NCBI GenBank assembly: GCA_017397895.1
Contig: JAFQHP010000018.1
Location: forward strand, 1 to 64,000
Origin: Clostridia bacterium
GTDB taxonomy: Bacteria > Bacillota > Clostridia > Christensenellales > Aristaeellaceae
DNA: 64,000 nt
Reading direction: 5' to 3'
Part shown: piece after piece, positions 41,672 to 51,200 of the stretch
How the letters are laid out: the number at the start of each line of letters is the position of its first letter
Position numbering within the stretch: position 1 is the first letter of the stretch
The notes under the pieces: model-generated
What the model was told of the DNA's origin: nothing
What the model saw: the letters and a program-made list of their open reading frames with translations, nothing else
Database searches by the model: none
Program-made: the position numbers and the translations under genes

Positions 41672-42626
41672 GGCCCTTCCCTTCCTTTGCTTCCCAGGCT
41701 TCATACGCCCGGACAATCTTCTGCACCAGCTCGTGGCGCACAACGTCTTTGTTGCTCAGCTCCACAATGCTGATGCCGGGAATATCCTTCAGTACTTCCA
41801 TGGCCTCAATCAGGCCGCTTTTCTTGCCCCTGGGCAGGTCAATCTGGCTTACGTCGCCGGTGACAATGCAGCGGCTGCCGGCGCCCAGGCGGGTGAGAAA
41901 CATTTTCATCTGTTCGCAGGTGGTGTTCTGGGCTTCGTCCAGAATGATAAAGGCGTCATTGAGCGTGCGGCCGCGCATGAAGGCCAGGGGCGCAATTTCC
42001 AACGTGCCCCTCTCCACCATCCGCTGATAGCTTTCCACGCCCATCATTTCGTACAGCGCATCATAAAGCGGGCGCAGGTAGGGGTCCACCTTCTGGGTCA
42101 TATCCCCGGGCAGAAACCCCAGCTTTTCCCCCGCTTCCACCGCAGGCCGGGTGAGCACAATGCGCTCCACCTCTTTATTGCGCATGGCCACCACAGCCAT
42201 CGCCATGGCAAGATAGGTTTTGCCGGTGCCGGCAGGGCCTACCGCCAGGGTAAGCTCGTTTTTGCGCACGGCGGCCACATATTCCTTCTGGCCCAGGGTT
42301 TTGCACTGAATACGCCGTCCCCGGTGGGTGATGGCCACCACGTCCCCCAGAATTTCGCTGATCTCCTCCAGCCTGCCTTCCCGGGCCAGGGCCGCGGCAT
42401 AGCGGATGCGGGAGGCATCGATCATTTCGCCATTTTTCAGCATTTCAATCAGCTTTTCAATCACCCGCTCCGAAAGGGCAACATTTTCCTCTTCCCCGCG
42501 GATGTGAAGCTCATTGCCGTGCAGGGAAACGGATACTTCCATTTCCTGCTCCAGGGCGGCCATGTTCCGGTCGTTCATGCCAAAGAGGGCCAGGTAGGTT
42601 TCCATATTTTCCAATGACAACTGCAA
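41661..42626 (-). CDS. phoH: PhoH-like ATPase
   Basis: 321 residues, TTG start at 42626 with AAGGAG about 10 bases upstream; an ATG seven codons in is the alternative. P-loop GPAGTGKTYLAMA near residues 127-139, followed by ILDEAQNTT and GSRCIVTGD. PhoH is an RNA-linked ATPase whose genome position in Firmicutes, before pgpH and ybeY, is conserved, and this order is kept here. Confidence 0.95.
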   Translation of the reverse strand: MQLSLENMETYLALFGMNDRNMAALEQEMEVSVSLHGNELHIRGEEENVALSERVIEKLIEMLKNGEMIDASRIRYAAALAREGRLEEISEILGDVVAITHRGRRIQCKTLGQKEYVAAVRKNELTLAVGPAGTGKTYLAMAMAVVAMRNKEVERIVLTRPAVEAGEKLGFLPGDMTQKVDPYLRPLYDALYEMMGVESYQRMVERGTLEIAPLAFMRGRTLNDAFIILDEAQNTTCEQMKMFLTRLGAGSRCIVTGDVSQIDLPRGKKSGLIEAMEVLKDIPGISIVELSNKDVVRHELVQKIVRAYEAWEAKEGKGHEA

Positions 42627-42640
42627 TAAAGTGCATCTCC

Positions 42641-43771
42641 TTAAGGCGCTTGGCCATACTGGGCAATATCCCGTTTCAGTTCGGCCGTGGCCGCAACTTC
42701 GATAATGCCCCTCTCTATCATACTAATTTTTATGGATTTGTCAATATCCGCCGTCTCCGGCCAGGCCCGGACCAGCGCTTCTTTTGCCGCTTTTTCCGCT
42801 TCCAGTGTCACCTGCTCCCATTCCCTTTGCGTATACTCGCCGCTGCACTCCACAAACCTTTCCCTGATCAATTGCACCGGCAGCCACGCCCCTGGCATGG
42901 CATAGGTTTCCCACACCCTGTCCGCCATCAGATAATCCGGCTCCTGTTCGAAGGTAAAGGTGCCAAAGGGGGTTTTGTACAGCATACGGCTTTCTTCCCG
43001 GCCGGTGGGCTGGGTGACCATTTCCCAGGTTTGCATCCGGATGGTTTTTTCCGCCCACACCCGTGCCATGGCCTCACCCGCTGCCTGCACCGGGGTTTTG
43101 TTCCCTTCCTTGTCCTCCTCCCAGCCGTAGATCAGCACCTGGCCCTTTTGCACCGCATCCCCTTCCTTGCAGGCCGCTGTGCCGGAAAATACCGTCAGCC
43201 TTTCCACCACGCCGTCCATAGCCGCCACCACATCCCCCGCAGCGGCAGGCTGCTCCCGGGCTGCCACGCCTTCCTCCAGCCGGATACGCAGCCGCACCCC
43301 TTCCTGCTTTACCCACACCCATTTCACTTTGGGCAGCCGCCACTGCAGCTTTTCCTGAAGATAAGCTGCATCCACGCTGCTTTGCAGTATGCCGCTTCGG
43401 ATATTCTCATCCTGCAAAAACAGCCGCACTTCCCCGGCGTATTTTCCCGCATCCTCCACTTCCACCAGCCACACAAACTGCAGCGATAGTGCCGCCAGAC
43501 AAAGCCCCAGCGCAAGCCCCGCCCCCAGCGCCCAGCGCTTTTTCATACCATATAGCATCTGCCGCAGGCCGCCGTTTAATACCGTCACCGAAAAGCCCTT
43601 TTCCTGCGCCAGCATTTCCACCTGCTTTTGCTTATCCACAGGCACGGACAGATCAATACCCCTTCTTTTGCTTCTTTTTATATACGCTGCCCTGATTTGC
43701 TTTTGCAAAAGGGTGTTCAGCAATTTTTCCGCTCCCAGCCCCTCCAGCCGCAGCCGTGCCCATCCCTTCAT
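42641..43771 (-). CDS. yqfD: Sporulation protein YqfD
   Basis: 376 residues, ATG at 43771 overlapping the yqfC stop (ATGA). One membrane segment near residues 95-115 follows a cytoplasmic N-terminal domain of about 90 residues; the rest lies outside. Recognised by position after yqfC and by the pattern KVKWVWVKQEGVRLRIRLEEG and VVAAMDGVVERLTVFSGTA in the outer domain. In Bacillus it is made in the mother cell and linked to spore formation; molecular role not known. Confidence 0.9.
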   Translation of the reverse strand: MKGWARLRLEGLGAEKLLNTLLQKQIRAAYIKRSKRRGIDLSVPVDKQKQVEMLAQEKGFSVTVLNGGLRQMLYGMKKRWALGAGLALGLCLAALSLQFVWLVEVEDAGKYAGEVRLFLQDENIRSGILQSSVDAAYLQEKLQWRLPKVKWVWVKQEGVRLRIRLEEGVAAREQPAAAGDVVAAMDGVVERLTVFSGTAACKEGDAVQKGQVLIYGWEEDKEGNKTPVQAAGEAMARVWAEKTIRMQTWEMVTQPTGREESRMLYKTPFGTFTFEQEPDYLMADRVWETYAMPGAWLPVQLIRERFVECSGEYTQREWEQVTLEAEKAAKEALVRAWPETADIDKSIKISMIERGIIEVAATAELKRDIAQYGQAP

Positions 43772-44013
43772 GCCTCTGCCTCCAGAAAAACGCCCTTGAT
43801 TTTTCCCTCCACCCGGGCGTCCATGGCGCCAAAGGAAGCAATCACCATCCCCTCCCCCTGCAGCCGCACCTGCCCCTTGAGCATGCGAAACACAATCTCC
43901 TCCGTTTCGTAGGATATCAAGCCCCGGTGCTGCTCCACCAGCGCTTCCCCATTTCCCACCAGCACCACCCGCATTTTGCCCGTTCTGATTTCCTCCGGAA
44001 GAAAGCCTGCCAT
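43768..44013 (-). CDS. yqfC: Sporulation protein YqfC
   Basis: 81 residues with GGAGG 7 bases before the ATG. Matches the small YabP/YqfC family: GNGEALVEQHRGLISYETEEIVFRM (its EQHRGLISYETEEIVFR part) and VRLQGEGMVIASFGAMDARVEGKI. Pairs with YqfD in sporulation. Start of the cluster yqfC-yqfD-phoH-pgpH-ybeY/cdd-era. Confidence 0.92.
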   Translation of the reverse strand: MAGFLPEEIRTGKMRVVLVGNGEALVEQHRGLISYETEEIVFRMLKGQVRLQGEGMVIASFGAMDARVEGKIKGVFLEAEA

Positions 44014-44034
44014 ATTCCCGCCTCCTTTTTTGCC

Positions 44035-44042
44035 AATGTATG
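44035..44042 (-). promoter_or_regulatory. Possible sigma-E/K-type -10 element of yqfC
   Basis: Minus-strand CATACATT about 22 bases before the yqfC start resembles the mother-cell sigma -10 pattern CATAnnnT. No matching -35 was found, so this is tentative; Bacillus yqfCD is sigma-E controlled. Confidence 0.3.
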
Positions 44043-44049
44043 CAAAAAG

Positions 44050-44094
44050 GCATAAAAAAAGAAACAGCCGCCGTTTGCATGAAACAGCAGCTGC
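44050..44094 (-). terminator. Terminator of the HPr-like gene
   Basis: Minus-strand CAGCTGCTGTTT pairs with AAACGGCGGCTG (two G-U pairs), followed by TTTCTTTTTTT. Confidence 0.75.
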
Positions 44095-44109
44095 ATTCTT
44101 TTGTGATTC

Positions 44110-44340
44110 TTATTTGATGGTGAAGGGCTGAATATCCTGCACCAGGTCATCACAATCGTCCGTGTACACATCCAGCGTGATGGGCTTGGAAAGATCCAGG
44201 CTGAAGATGCCCAGGATGCTCTTGGCGTCCACCACATGGCGGCCTGCACGCAGGTCCACTTCGTAGGGATAGCGGTTCACGGTGTTGACGAAGGCTTTCA
44301 CTTCTTCAGCATAGCTGAGCTTGATGGGAATGGATTTCAT
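44110..44340 (-). CDS. HPr-like protein lacking the phosphorylated histidine
   Basis: 76 residues, ATG after GGAGGTG. The HPr fold is shown by length and by the regulatory-serine region AKSILGIFSLDLSKPITL. The active-site loop that in HPr reads GxHARPA is replaced by NRYPYEVDL, without a histidine at the right place, so it cannot relay phosphate in the sugar PTS. Such degenerate HPr proteins occur in other Clostridia, probably as regulators. It has its own promoter and terminator. Confidence 0.85.
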   Translation of the reverse strand: MKSIPIKLSYAEEVKAFVNTVNRYPYEVDLRAGRHVVDAKSILGIFSLDLSKPITLDVYTDDCDDLVQDIQPFTIK

Positions 44341-44367
44341 TTTTAACGCACCTCCTCAGTTACTTGC

Positions 44368-44396
44368 ATTATAGCAAATCTTCCCGGGAAATACAA
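44368..44396 (-). promoter_or_regulatory. Promoter of the HPr-like gene
   Basis: Minus-strand TTGTAT (44391-44396), 17 bases, TATAAT (44368-44373). Confidence 0.8.
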
Positions 44397-44404
44397 GCGC
44401 GATT

Positions 44405-45850
44405 TTACCCAAGTTTCGCCAGGGAATCCTTCATGCGGCAGATGGTTTCGTCCTTACCCAGCAGATACGCAATTTCGAAAGCACCGCCGGGGGTATTGGC
44501 CTGGCCGGAAATGGCAATGCGAAGGGGCCACAAAACAGCGCCGTTCTTCTTGCCGCTTTCCTGAATGGCAGCCATCACGATATCGTGGATGTTCTGTTCA
44601 TTCCAGTCCTCAATTCCTTCCATCACAGGCAGCACCATTTCCAGGTTCTCCTTGGCCACCTGGGCGTCACACTTCATTTTCTTATGGAAGTACAGCTCAT
44701 CACTGAATTCCGGCATTTCGGCCAGGAAGCGGATCATATCGGGAATGCGGCCAAATACTTCCGTGCGGCTCTGCATCAGTTCCGCCAGCCGCTTGTAATC
44801 CATGCCCTTGCCGGCCAATACCTTGTCAAACCAGGGGGTGGCCATTTCCAGGTAAGCGTCAAAGTCCATTTTAGCAATGTACTGGGCGTTCATCCAGTCC
44901 AGCTTGTTCACGTCAAAGATGCCGGGGGAATTGTTCAGCCGGTGCACATCGAACACTTCCACCAGTTCGTCCATGGTGAAGAACTCCCGGTCATCCCCGG
45001 GGTTCCAGCCAACCAGGGCCAGGTAATTGATCAGTGCTTCTTTCAGGTAGCCCTTGTCAATAAAGTCGCTGTAATAGGCGTCGCCGTCCCGCTTGCTCAG
45101 CTTATGCTGGGCGTCGCGCATGACGGTGGTCAGGTGAATGTACTGCGGAATTTCCCAGCCGAAAGCGTTGTACAAAAGATTGTACTTGGGGGTGGAGGAC
45201 AGATATTCCATGCCCCGCATCACGTGGGTGATGCCCATCAGATGGTCGTCAATGACGTTGGCGAAATTATAGGTGGGCATGCCGTCCTGCTTGATGAGCA
45301 CCATATCGTCCAGGGTGTCATTGGGGAAGGTGATCTTGCCGAACACCACGTCCTCATAGCTGCTCTCCCCGTCGGTGGGGCAGTTCAGCCGGATCACGTA
45401 GGGCACGCCTGCGTCCAGCTTCTGCTGCACTTCTTCCTTTGAAAGATGCATGCAGTGCTTGTCATACTTGAACACTTCGCCCCTTGCTTCCGCAGCGGCA
45501 CGGCGCTCGTCCAACTCTTCCTTGGTGCAAAAGCAATAATAGGCAGCGCCCTTTTCCACCAGTTCCTTGGCGTAGGGCAGGTACATATCCTTGCGGTCAG
45601 ACTGGATATAGGGGCCATAATCGCCGCCGATATCGGGGCCTTCGTCCCAATCCATGCCGCAGCCCTTCAGCGTGTCGTAAATCACTTCCGTAGCGCCTTC
45701 CACGAACCGCTCCTGGTCCGTGTCCTCAATGCGCAGGATGAACTTGCCGCCGTGCTTCTTGGCAAACAGATAATTATACAGCGCCGTGCGCAAGCCGCCC
45801 AGGTGCATAAACCCGGTGGGTGACGGCGCAAAACGAGTACGTACTTCCAT
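44405..45850 (-). CDS. gltX: Glutamyl-tRNA synthetase
   Basis: 481 residues, ATG at 45850 after AGGAGG; the longer in-frame reading crosses the glnS-gltX gap. Class I synthetase with FAPSPTGFMHLGGLRTALYN (its PSPTGFMHLGG part is the HIGH box) and the KLSKRDGD KMSKS-type loop. Charges tRNA-Glu. Located downstream of glnS with a long hairpin between them; probably one transcript, since no terminator or promoter is visible in the gap. Confidence 0.97.
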   Translation of the reverse strand: MEVRTRFAPSPTGFMHLGGLRTALYNYLFAKKHGGKFILRIEDTDQERFVEGATEVIYDTLKGCGMDWDEGPDIGGDYGPYIQSDRKDMYLPYAKELVEKGAAYYCFCTKEELDERRAAAEARGEVFKYDKHCMHLSKEEVQQKLDAGVPYVIRLNCPTDGESSYEDVVFGKITFPNDTLDDMVLIKQDGMPTYNFANVIDDHLMGITHVMRGMEYLSSTPKYNLLYNAFGWEIPQYIHLTTVMRDAQHKLSKRDGDAYYSDFIDKGYLKEALINYLALVGWNPGDDREFFTMDELVEVFDVHRLNNSPGIFDVNKLDWMNAQYIAKMDFDAYLEMATPWFDKVLAGKGMDYKRLAELMQSRTEVFGRIPDMIRFLAEMPEFSDELYFHKKMKCDAQVAKENLEMVLPVMEGIEDWNEQNIHDIVMAAIQESGKKNGAVLWPLRIAISGQANTPGGAFEIAYLLGKDETICRMKDSLAKLG

Positions 45851-45872
45851 GGTAAAACCTCCTAAGTTTTTT

Positions 45873-45911
45873 GCGAGGGAAGCACTTTTGAGGCAAAAGT
45901 GCCTCCCTCGC
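45873..45911. repeat. Long hairpin in the glnS-gltX gap
   Basis: GCGAGGGAAGCACTTTTG (45873-45890) is inverted at 45894-45911 with one G-U pair on the minus strand. It has no T tract on either side. It may be a stabilising mRNA hairpin, a processing site or a short repeat element. Confidence 0.8.
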
Positions 45912-45977
45912 GCTCCCTCTGAAAACCAATTCGGGAAAAACAAAGTTACAAGACAAACACTCTTCCCGTGATACTTT

Positions 45978-47729
45978 TTAGCCCAGCTTGATGCCGTTGA
46001 GGCCCACCGTGCGGTTGAACACCGGCAGGGCGTCGGTGGAATCGGGATCCTTGCAGAAATAGCCCACCCGGACAAACTGGAAGGTGGTACCGTTTTCACA
46101 TTCTTTGATGAAAGGTTCGGCCACGCCCTTCAAAACCGTCAGGCTGTTTTTGTTCACGGTCTTGAGGAAATCGTAGTCGGAACGGGTGAGGGCGCTCATT
46201 TCTTCTTCGCCGTCTTCCGTTTCTTCCACGTCGGCTGCGGCTTCCGCCACGGCTTCTTCAGCCGTTTCTTCCACCTCCCCATCGTCGCTCAGCAGGGGGT
46301 CATACAGCCGGGCTTCAAATTCCACGGCGTCCTCTGCGCTTACCCAGTGCAGCACCTTGCCCTTGATCTTGCGGTTGGCGCCTTCGGTGCCGGAAGCAGA
46401 ATCAAAGTCCACGGTGCAGTACACTTCCACAATGTTTCCGTCTTCGTCCTTCTTGCAGCCTTCGCACTTGACAATGTAAGCGCCCTTGAGCCGCACTTCG
46501 AAGCCTGGATACATGCGCTGGAATTTATGGGCAGGCACTTCCATGAAGTCTTCCTGGTCGATATAGAGTTCCTTGCCGAACTTCACGGTGTGGGTGCCCA
46601 TTTCGGGATGCTTGGGATGGTTTTCCATCTCAATTTCCTTCACTTCGCCGTCATTCCAGTTGGTCAGCACCACTTTCAAAGGCCGCAGAATGGCCATGGC
46701 ACGCAGGGCCTTATCGTCCAGGTCCTGCCTCACACAGGCTTCCAGCATGGCGGTATCCACCACAGAATCCGCTTTAGAAAGGCCGATACGGCTGACGAAA
46801 TCGCGGATGGCAGCGGCGGTATAGCCCCTGCGGCGAAGGGCGCTCAATGTGGGCATCCGGGGATCGTCCCAGCCCTTCACATAGCCGCCTTCCACCAGGG
46901 CACGGAGTTTGCGCTTGCTCATGACGGTCTGGGTCATGTTCAGCCGTGCAAATTCAATCTGCCGGGGACGGGCGGGCAGCATATTGGACGCCTTTTCCAC
47001 CACCCAGTCATACAGGGGCCGGTGGATTTCGTATTCCAGGGAGCACAAAGAATGGCTGATGCCTTCCAAAGCGTCACCGATGGGATGGGCAAAGTCGTAC
47101 ATGGGATAGATGCACCACTTATTGCCGGTGCGCCAGTGTTCCTTGTACAGAATACGGTACATGGCAGGGTCCCGCATGACGATATTGGGGGATGCCATAT
47201 CAATCTTGGCGCGGAGCGTCAGGCTCTTTTCGGGGAACTCGCCCATCTTCATCCGGCGGAACAAATCCAGGCTTTCTTCCCAGGGCCGGTCCCGGAAGGG
47301 GCTGTTCTTGCCGGGCCGGGTCAAGGTGCCCCGGTATTCCCGCATCTGGTCGGGGGTCAGTTCGTCCACATAGGCCAGGCCCCGCTTGATCCAGTCTTCG
47401 GCAATTTCGTAGCACTTATCGTAATAATCGCTGGCGTAATACAAGCCGCCCGTCCAATGGAAGCCCAGCCAGTTGATATCCCGCTTGATGGCCTCCACAT
47501 ATTCGGTGTCTTCCTTGGCGGGGTTGGTATCGTCAAAGCGCAGGTTGCACTTGCCGCCGTACTTTTCAGCGGTCAGGAAGTCCATAATCAGGGCCTTGCA
47601 GTGGCCGATGTGCATATATCCGTTGGGTTCGGGAGGGAAACGGGTGTGCACTTGCTGGTAGCGCCCCGCCTCCAAATCCTGGTCAATGGCGTCCCAGATG
47701 AAATTTGTGCGTACAACTTCGTTTTCCAT
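45978..47729 (-). CDS. glnS: Glutaminyl-tRNA synthetase
   Basis: 583 residues, ATG at 47729 after AAGGAGG. Class I synthetase with PPEPNGYMHIGHCKA (HIGH) and the TVMSKRKL KMSKS-type loop. An acidic insertion of about 35 residues, rich in E, A and V (near 480-520), interrupts the C-terminal beta-barrel region before LTRSDYDFLKTVNKNSL. Most Firmicutes lack glnS and make Gln-tRNA by amidation, so its presence is notable; gltX follows it. Confidence 0.97.
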   Translation of the reverse strand: MENEVVRTNFIWDAIDQDLEAGRYQQVHTRFPPEPNGYMHIGHCKALIMDFLTAEKYGGKCNLRFDDTNPAKEDTEYVEAIKRDINWLGFHWTGGLYYASDYYDKCYEIAEDWIKRGLAYVDELTPDQMREYRGTLTRPGKNSPFRDRPWEESLDLFRRMKMGEFPEKSLTLRAKIDMASPNIVMRDPAMYRILYKEHWRTGNKWCIYPMYDFAHPIGDALEGISHSLCSLEYEIHRPLYDWVVEKASNMLPARPRQIEFARLNMTQTVMSKRKLRALVEGGYVKGWDDPRMPTLSALRRRGYTAAAIRDFVSRIGLSKADSVVDTAMLEACVRQDLDDKALRAMAILRPLKVVLTNWNDGEVKEIEMENHPKHPEMGTHTVKFGKELYIDQEDFMEVPAHKFQRMYPGFEVRLKGAYIVKCEGCKKDEDGNIVEVYCTVDFDSASGTEGANRKIKGKVLHWVSAEDAVEFEARLYDPLLSDDGEVEETAEEAVAEAAADVEETEDGEEEMSALTRSDYDFLKTVNKNSLTVLKGVAEPFIKECENGTTFQFVRVGYFCKDPDSTDALPVFNRTVGLNGIKLG

Positions 47730-47793
47730 GTTCCAAAACCTCCTTGTTACAGCTTTCGTTTCTTCCGGAAATACTATTTTTCCGGATTTTATC

Positions 47794-47822
47794 ATTATAA
47801 CCGCATCCAGCCAAAAAAACAA
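47794..47822 (-). promoter_or_regulatory. Promoter of glnS-gltX
   Basis: Minus-strand TTGTTT (47817-47822), 17 bases, TATAAT (47794-47799). Confidence 0.7.
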
Positions 47823-47924
47823 GCAAAAAACGGCCCGGTTGGCGGGCATTTTCCAAAATTATTTTCCCTTTTCCAATTGCGCAAAATGTGATACCATATA
47901 GGCAGCAAAAAAGGAGGGATGCAT

Positions 47925-50900
47925 ATGCTGCATATCTATGGCGGCAGCCGGGACGCGCTGCAGGAAAGGCTGTTTTCCCTGTGCCGTGAATATCAGAAAG
48001 TGCTGGTGATTGTACCGGAGCAGTATACCCTCCAGACTGAACGGGACCTGATCGAAGGCCTGGCCGCCCCCGGCTTTTTTGATATTGAAGTGCTCTCCCC
48101 TTCCCGGCTGACGGAAAGGGTGTTTGCCGCTGCCGGCCAGGACGGCCTTACCCGCATTGACGACCGGGGCAAGCAGATCGCCCTGGCCAAAGTATTGATG
48201 GACGAAAAAAACAACCTGCAATACTTCCGCTCCGCCGCCAATAAGCAGGGCTTCATCCAGCGCATCTCCGCCCTCATTGCCAATTTCAAACAGGCCGGCA
48301 TTTCCACGGAAGAGATGGCCCAATACACCGCCTCCCTGGAAGAGGGCGCAAAAAAAGAAAAATTTGCCGACCTGACCCGCATCTACAACGCCTACACCGC
48401 CCTTTTGCAGGGCCAGTTTGTGGACGGCGAAGACGTAACGGACAGCATGCTCCGCCGCCTGCCCCAAAGCGGCGTAGCCAGGGGTGCTGCCGTGTGCGTG
48501 TGGGGCTTTGACGTATTCATCGGGCAAATGATGCGGCTCATCTGCGCCCTGGCCCGGGAAAGTATACACACGGAAGCGCTGCTGGTGCTGTCCCGGGAAA
48601 GCGCTTTTGCCCCGGTATGGGAAAGCGCCCTGCGGCTGAAAAAAGAAGCGGAAGAGATGGGTATTTCCTGCCGCATCAACCAATTGAAGGATGTGCCCGC
48701 AGAAAAAAGCCCTGCCCTGCAGCACCTCTCTTCCCATTTCCTTTCCCTGCCCCCCCTTCCCTTTCACGCTCCCCAGGACGCCCTGCGGCTCTATGCCGCC
48801 CCCACCCCCTATTTCGAAGCCCATTTCATTGCCGGGGAAATGCTGCGGCTGCACGAAAAGGGCATGGATTTTGCGGATATGGCGGTAGTACTGGGGGACG
48901 AAAGCTTTTCCGGCACGCTGCAGGAAGTGCTTTCCTCCTACCGCATTCCCTGCTACGTGGGGCAGAAGCTGCCTGCCGCCCGCCACGGCGCCGCCCGGTT
49001 TTTGATTGCATCCCTGCGTGCCCTGGCGGAGGGCTACCCGGAAAACGAAATGCTGAATGTGCTCAAGTCCGGCTATGCGCCGCTGATGGACAGGCAGTGC
49101 TGGCAGCTGGAAAACTATCTCATTTCCCACGGTATCCGGGGCAAAAAATGGCTGTCCCCCTTTGAACGGGGCGAAGAAAAGGAAAAGGCCGATGCGGAAG
49201 AAGCCCGGCTGATGCTCATCCCGGCCATGGAAAAGCTGCGCCAGGGCCTGAAGGAAGCAGCATCCCCCCGGGATGCCCTCACCCACCTGTTCCGCTACCT
49301 GGAGGAAACTCAGGTGTACGCCGCCCTTTTATACAATCAGGAGCAATTACTGGCCCGGGATATGCCGGCGGAGGCGGTACAGTGCCGCCAGGTATGGCAG
49401 GTGATACTGCGGCTCTTGGAACAAGCCCACGCCCTGTGGCAGGACGGCAAAATATCCGCCGCCAGGCTCTCCGTCGCCCTGGAAGCGGGCCTGGAAAGCT
49501 GCGATCTTTCCTCCCTGCCCCCCAATGCCCGGTGCGTCATGTGCGGCCGCATCGGAAGCCTGCCCCTCAGCCGGCCCAAAGTGCTTTTCGCCGCAAACCT
49601 CACCGACAGCCTGGTCGCCGCCGGCCGCACTTCCCTGCTATCCGCAGATGAGCAGCAGCACATGGAAAATGCGCTGCAGGCCTACCTGTCCCTTTCCGAT
49701 GAGGGGCAGGACCAATTAAAGCAGCTGGACGTATGGAAATGCCTGATTGCACCCACGGAAAAGCTGTATCTTTCCTACGCCCTGGCCACCCAGGACGGCA
49801 CAGCGCTGCGCCCCTACAGCGGCATCCGCACCATCAGAAAAATGTTCCCTGCCCTTGCGGAAGAAGGGGGCATGATGCAGAAAAACCCCGTTTCTTCGCC
49901 CCTGGCCCTGGGCCCCGCCCTGAACATGATGGGCCTGGAAATGCGCCGGGGCCTTTCCGGCGAATGGCTGGAAGCGTGGAAATACCTGTGCAGCCGGGAA
50001 GAAAGCCGCCCCCGTGCCCTTTCGCTGCAGCAATCATTCCTGCCGGAAAACAACGCCGCTCCCCTGCCCCGGGAAGTGACCCACAACCTGTTTATGGAGC
50101 GCATCATGTCCGTCAGCAGGCTGGAAAGCTTTGCTGTGTGCCCCTACAAGCATTTTGTGGAAATGGGCCTGTCTCCCCAGCCCCGCAAGGAATGGACACT
50201 GACCCCCATTGACGCCGGTAATTTTTATCACAGCGCGCTGGAAGGCTTCACGCGTCTTTTGCCCTCCATCCCCAAATGGCCCCATATCGACAAGAAAACC
50301 TGCGATGCACTGATTGACCAGGCGGCCCAGCCCCTTTTTGAGCAGCACCTTTCCGGCGTCATGGGCGACAGCGCCCGGATGCGAGCCCTTGGTGAAAAGT
50401 ACCGAAAGGTGCTCAAGCGCGTGGCCTGGACCTTTACCAAATCCGCCCGGCAAAGCGATTTTGCCACCATCCGGGCGGAAGTGCGCTTCGGCTATGAAAA
50501 CGGCATCCCCCCCATCCCCGTCACGCTGAAAGACGGCAGCGTGGTGTACATCCGCGGCATCATTGACCGCATTGACCGCTACGCCGGGGACGAAGGGGTG
50601 TACCTTCGGGTGGTGGACTACAAATCCGGCAACACCAGGCTGCAGCCCGCCCAGATTTTCTGGGGTGCCCAGCTGCAGCTGCTGCTGTACCTGAAAGCCG
50701 CCCTTTCCATGGAGGAAGAGGCTCAGCCCGCCGGTGCCTTCTATATGCACGTGGCAGACCCGCTGCTGGCCACCGAAAAGGAAGTAAACGATATTGAAGA
50801 AGAGCTGGCCAAAATGCTGCAGCTAAAGGGCGTGGTGCTCAAGGACGTTGCCATCCTGCAGAAGATGGATAACGGCGAAAAGCCCCTGTCCCTGCCCAAA

Positions 50901-51194
50901 ATGGTGCTGAAGGACGGCACCTTCGACAAGCGCAGCATGGCCGCCTCCCTTTCCGACCTGCACGGCCTCATCCGTCATGCCGCTTCCTGCGCCGCCCAGC
51001 TTTCGGAAAAAATGCACAGCGGCCTCATCGAAGCCGCTCCCCTTTGCGGCAAGGGGGATATGGGCCCCTGCGAATTCTGCGATTATGCCGCCATCTGCCG
51101 CAAGAATGCCGCCCGTGCCCCGGAAAATATCCGCCGCATGGAAGACATGAGCTTCTCCGATCTGCTGGAAAAAATCAACCAGCCGCAGGGGTAA
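47925..51194 (+). CDS. addB: ATP-dependent helicase/nuclease subunit B
   Basis: 1089 residues; the ATG at 47925 is 7 bases from GGAGG, the one at 47919 is too close. Partner of AddA in double-strand break processing before recombination. The N-terminal helicase-like region is degenerate, and the C-terminal nuclease domain is clear: VVDYKSGNT, and the iron-sulfur cysteines, one in FAVCPYKHFVEMG and three in PCEFCDYAAIC. addA, normally next, is not found after it; a repeat and the TIR gene follow instead. Confidence 0.95.
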   Translation: MLHIYGGSRDALQERLFSLCREYQKVLVIVPEQYTLQTERDLIEGLAAPGFFDIEVLSPSRLTERVFAAAGQDGLTRIDDRGKQIALAKVLMDEKNNLQYFRSAANKQGFIQRISALIANFKQAGISTEEMAQYTASLEEGAKKEKFADLTRIYNAYTALLQGQFVDGEDVTDSMLRRLPQSGVARGAAVCVWGFDVFIGQMMRLICALARESIHTEALLVLSRESAFAPVWESALRLKKEAEEMGISCRINQLKDVPAEKSPALQHLSSHFLSLPPLPFHAPQDALRLYAAPTPYFEAHFIAGEMLRLHEKGMDFADMAVVLGDESFSGTLQEVLSSYRIPCYVGQKLPAARHGAARFLIASLRALAEGYPENEMLNVLKSGYAPLMDRQCWQLENYLISHGIRGKKWLSPFERGEEKEKADAEEARLMLIPAMEKLRQGLKEAASPRDALTHLFRYLEETQVYAALLYNQEQLLARDMPAEAVQCRQVWQVILRLLEQAHALWQDGKISAARLSVALEAGLESCDLSSLPPNARCVMCGRIGSLPLSRPKVLFAANLTDSLVAAGRTSLLSADEQQHMENALQAYLSLSDEGQDQLKQLDVWKCLIAPTEKLYLSYALATQDGTALRPYSGIRTIRKMFPALAEEGGMMQKNPVSSPLALGPALNMMGLEMRRGLSGEWLEAWKYLCSREESRPRALSLQQSFLPENNAAPLPREVTHNLFMERIMSVSRLESFAVCPYKHFVEMGLSPQPRKEWTLTPIDAGNFYHSALEGFTRLLPSIPKWPHIDKKTCDALIDQAAQPLFEQHLSGVMGDSARMRALGEKYRKVLKRVAWTFTKSARQSDFATIRAEVRFGYENGIPPIPVTLKDGSVVYIRGIIDRIDRYAGDEGVYLRVVDYKSGNTRLQPAQIFWGAQLQLLLYLKAALSMEEEAQPAGAFYMHVADPLLATEKEVNDIEEELAKMLQLKGVVLKDVAILQKMDNGEKPLSLPKMVLKDGTFDKRSMAASLSDLHGLIRHAASCAAQLSEKMHSGLIEAAPLCGKGDMGPCEFCDYAAICRKNAARAPENIRRMEDMSFSDLLEKINQPQG

Positions 51195-51200
51195 GGAACC

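Noticed and set aside
45873..45911. Long glnS-gltX hairpin considered as a terminator
   Set aside because: Neither strand has a T tract after the stem.
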